Source of the DNA: CAMDBL01 sp964498125
Lineage (GTDB): Bacteria > Pseudomonadota > Alphaproteobacteria > Rhizobiales > Hyphomicrobiaceae
DNA: 30,534 bases
Direction: 5' to 3'
Assembly (NCBI GenBank): GCA_964498125.1
Contig: CAZCGE010000075.1
Span: 1 to 30,534 of the forward strand
Shown here: positions 30,079 through 30,534 of the stretch, piece after piece
How the letters are laid out: every line of letters starts with the position of its first letter
Numbering within the stretch: position 1 is the stretch's first letter
The notes under the pieces: generated by a model
The model's database searches: none
What the model was told of the DNA's origin: nothing
The model's input: the letters and a program-made list of their open reading frames with translations, nothing else
Made by a program: the position numbers and the translations under genes

Positions 30079-30347
30079 TTCGCCTCGGGTTCCTCTCCCT
30101 CCCAGAGGCGCAGCTCATCCTCTGGCAGCGGCTCGAAGAAGAACTCGTCGGGTAAATTCAGTTGGCCCCTCATGCTACCAGGGCGGCGCGGAGCTTTGGC
30201 CGTCTCGGCAGGTGGTGTCTCGACGGGCACTAGGCGCGCGAGCAAAGCGGTCCCGGTAGCCGCAATCACGATCTCCTCGCCTGCCTTGGCGCGGCGGATG
30301 AGATCAGCCAGTTCATCGGCACTATGGATCGAGACGATGGTCATCAA
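30075..30347 (-). CDS. Phd/YefM-type antitoxin
   Basis: 90 residues. The N-terminal half resembles the Phd/YefM DNA-binding and dimerisation fold: SIHSADELADLIRRAKAGEEIVIAATGTALLARLVPVE, where the 'AGEEIVIxxxGxxxARLVP' segment is the family hallmark. The tail is Pro/Glu-rich (PDEFFFEPLPEDELRLWEGEEPEAK) and would bind and block the toxin. Starts at 30347 and 30344 are both ATG. It precedes the toxin with an ATGA overlap and should autoregulate the operon through the upstream gap (30348-30402). Confidence 0.9.
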   Translation of the reverse strand: MMTIVSIHSADELADLIRRAKAGEEIVIAATGTALLARLVPVETPPAETAKAPRRPGSMRGQLNLPDEFFFEPLPEDELRLWEGEEPEAK

Positions 30348-30402
30348 AGAAAACTAGCACAACACGTCGAAACGCGACAGCCCACCTCAAGCCCCGGTAA
30401 CG

Positions 30403-30534
30403 TCAAAAGGTTTGTGTCAGCAGGAAGGGAGTGCTGACGCCTTGGTTTTTGTTTTCGTGGGAGAAGACGGCGAACAGGATGCGGTCCATGCTGGTGCGAT
30501 CCTGGAAGACGCCCATGGGCCTCGTCCTGCGGCG
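30403..30534 (-). CDS. C-terminal end of an unidentified protein, cut by the window edge
   Basis: Minus-strand frame open from the right edge to a TGA at 30405-30403, giving 43 residues: …MGVFQDRTSMDRILFAVF and ending …GVSTPFLLTQTF. The composition is protein-like and the frame has no stop, but no family is recognised from so short a piece. It ends 55 bp upstream of the antitoxin gene on the same strand. Confidence 0.45.
   Translation of the reverse strand, partial: RRRTRPMGVFQDRTSMDRILFAVFSHENKNQGVSTPFLLTQTF

Overview
The window looks like chromosome from a GC-rich alphaproteobacterium, most likely of the order Hyphomicrobiales (Rhizobiales). This rests on a ChpT phosphotransferase next to a CheY-like regulator with a CtrA-box-like site, an EipA/DUF1134 envelope protein, a TIGR02300 (FYDLN) protein, a coiled-coil protein with the N-terminal motif usual in Bradyrhizobium relatives, and a structured intergenic repeat (5471-5580) of a type common in that order. 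Species cannot be told from sequence alone.

Layout. (1) 1-4609 is accessory DNA. It holds the 3' end of a group II intron (last residues of the reverse transcriptase, domains V and VI), a FitAB/VapBC-type toxin-antitoxin pair, a GIY-YIG/T5orf172 protein, an overlooked 46-residue lysine-rich protein behind a possible RBS-masking hairpin, an unknown winged-helix-like protein with repeated heptamers upstream, a hairpin-rich non-coding stretch and an AlpA-type regulator. It stops at the 3' end of tRNA-Ala(GGC) (4610-4685), the usual attachment site of integrative elements, so it reads as the remnant or end of a genomic island. (2) 4610-5222: tRNA and the TIGR02300 gene. (3) 5783-12929 is a catabolic-looking block: two tandem CocE/NonD hydrolases, a glutathione-S-transferase-like protein, a 2-keto-4-pentenoate hydratase-family protein and a cupin on the plus strand, facing a 2,6-dihydroxypyridine-3-monooxygenase-like flavoprotein on the minus strand. 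The substrate is unknown. (4) 12947-17673, minus strand: a tail-anchored Pro/Ala-rich protein, a coiled-coil membrane protein, EipA and a CysQ-like phosphatase. (5) 17954-21601: chpT, a single-domain response regulator, purA (opposite strand) and an EamA exporter. (6) 21806-23527: a MuiA/DUF4139 exported protein. (7) 23775-27035 forms a likely phenylpropanoid operon: 4HBT thioesterase, crotonase-family hydratase, feruloyl-CoA synthase. A MAPEG protein follows. (8) 27894-30347, minus strand: Old Yellow Enzyme, YbgC-like thioesterase, and a Phd/VapC pair whose toxin stop overlaps the thioesterase start (TGATG). A protein fragment runs off the right edge.

The strongest unexplained signal is a family of intergenic palindromes built on GGGGTCAGACC/GGTCTGACCCC, present at four places (7548-7647, 11616-11744, 21590-21798, 27618-27886). 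Two of these carry a shared ~190-bp core, over 90% identical by eye, centred on the palindrome TAACGTTATAACGTTA. A second palindrome family (GTCGGA...TCCGAC with an inner GGCCTGCGGCC) lies at 9411-9493, with a relative near 10164-10194. These look like REP/MITE-type non-autonomous repeats that have seeded the 3' ends of genes, in one case supplying the C-terminal codons of a protein.
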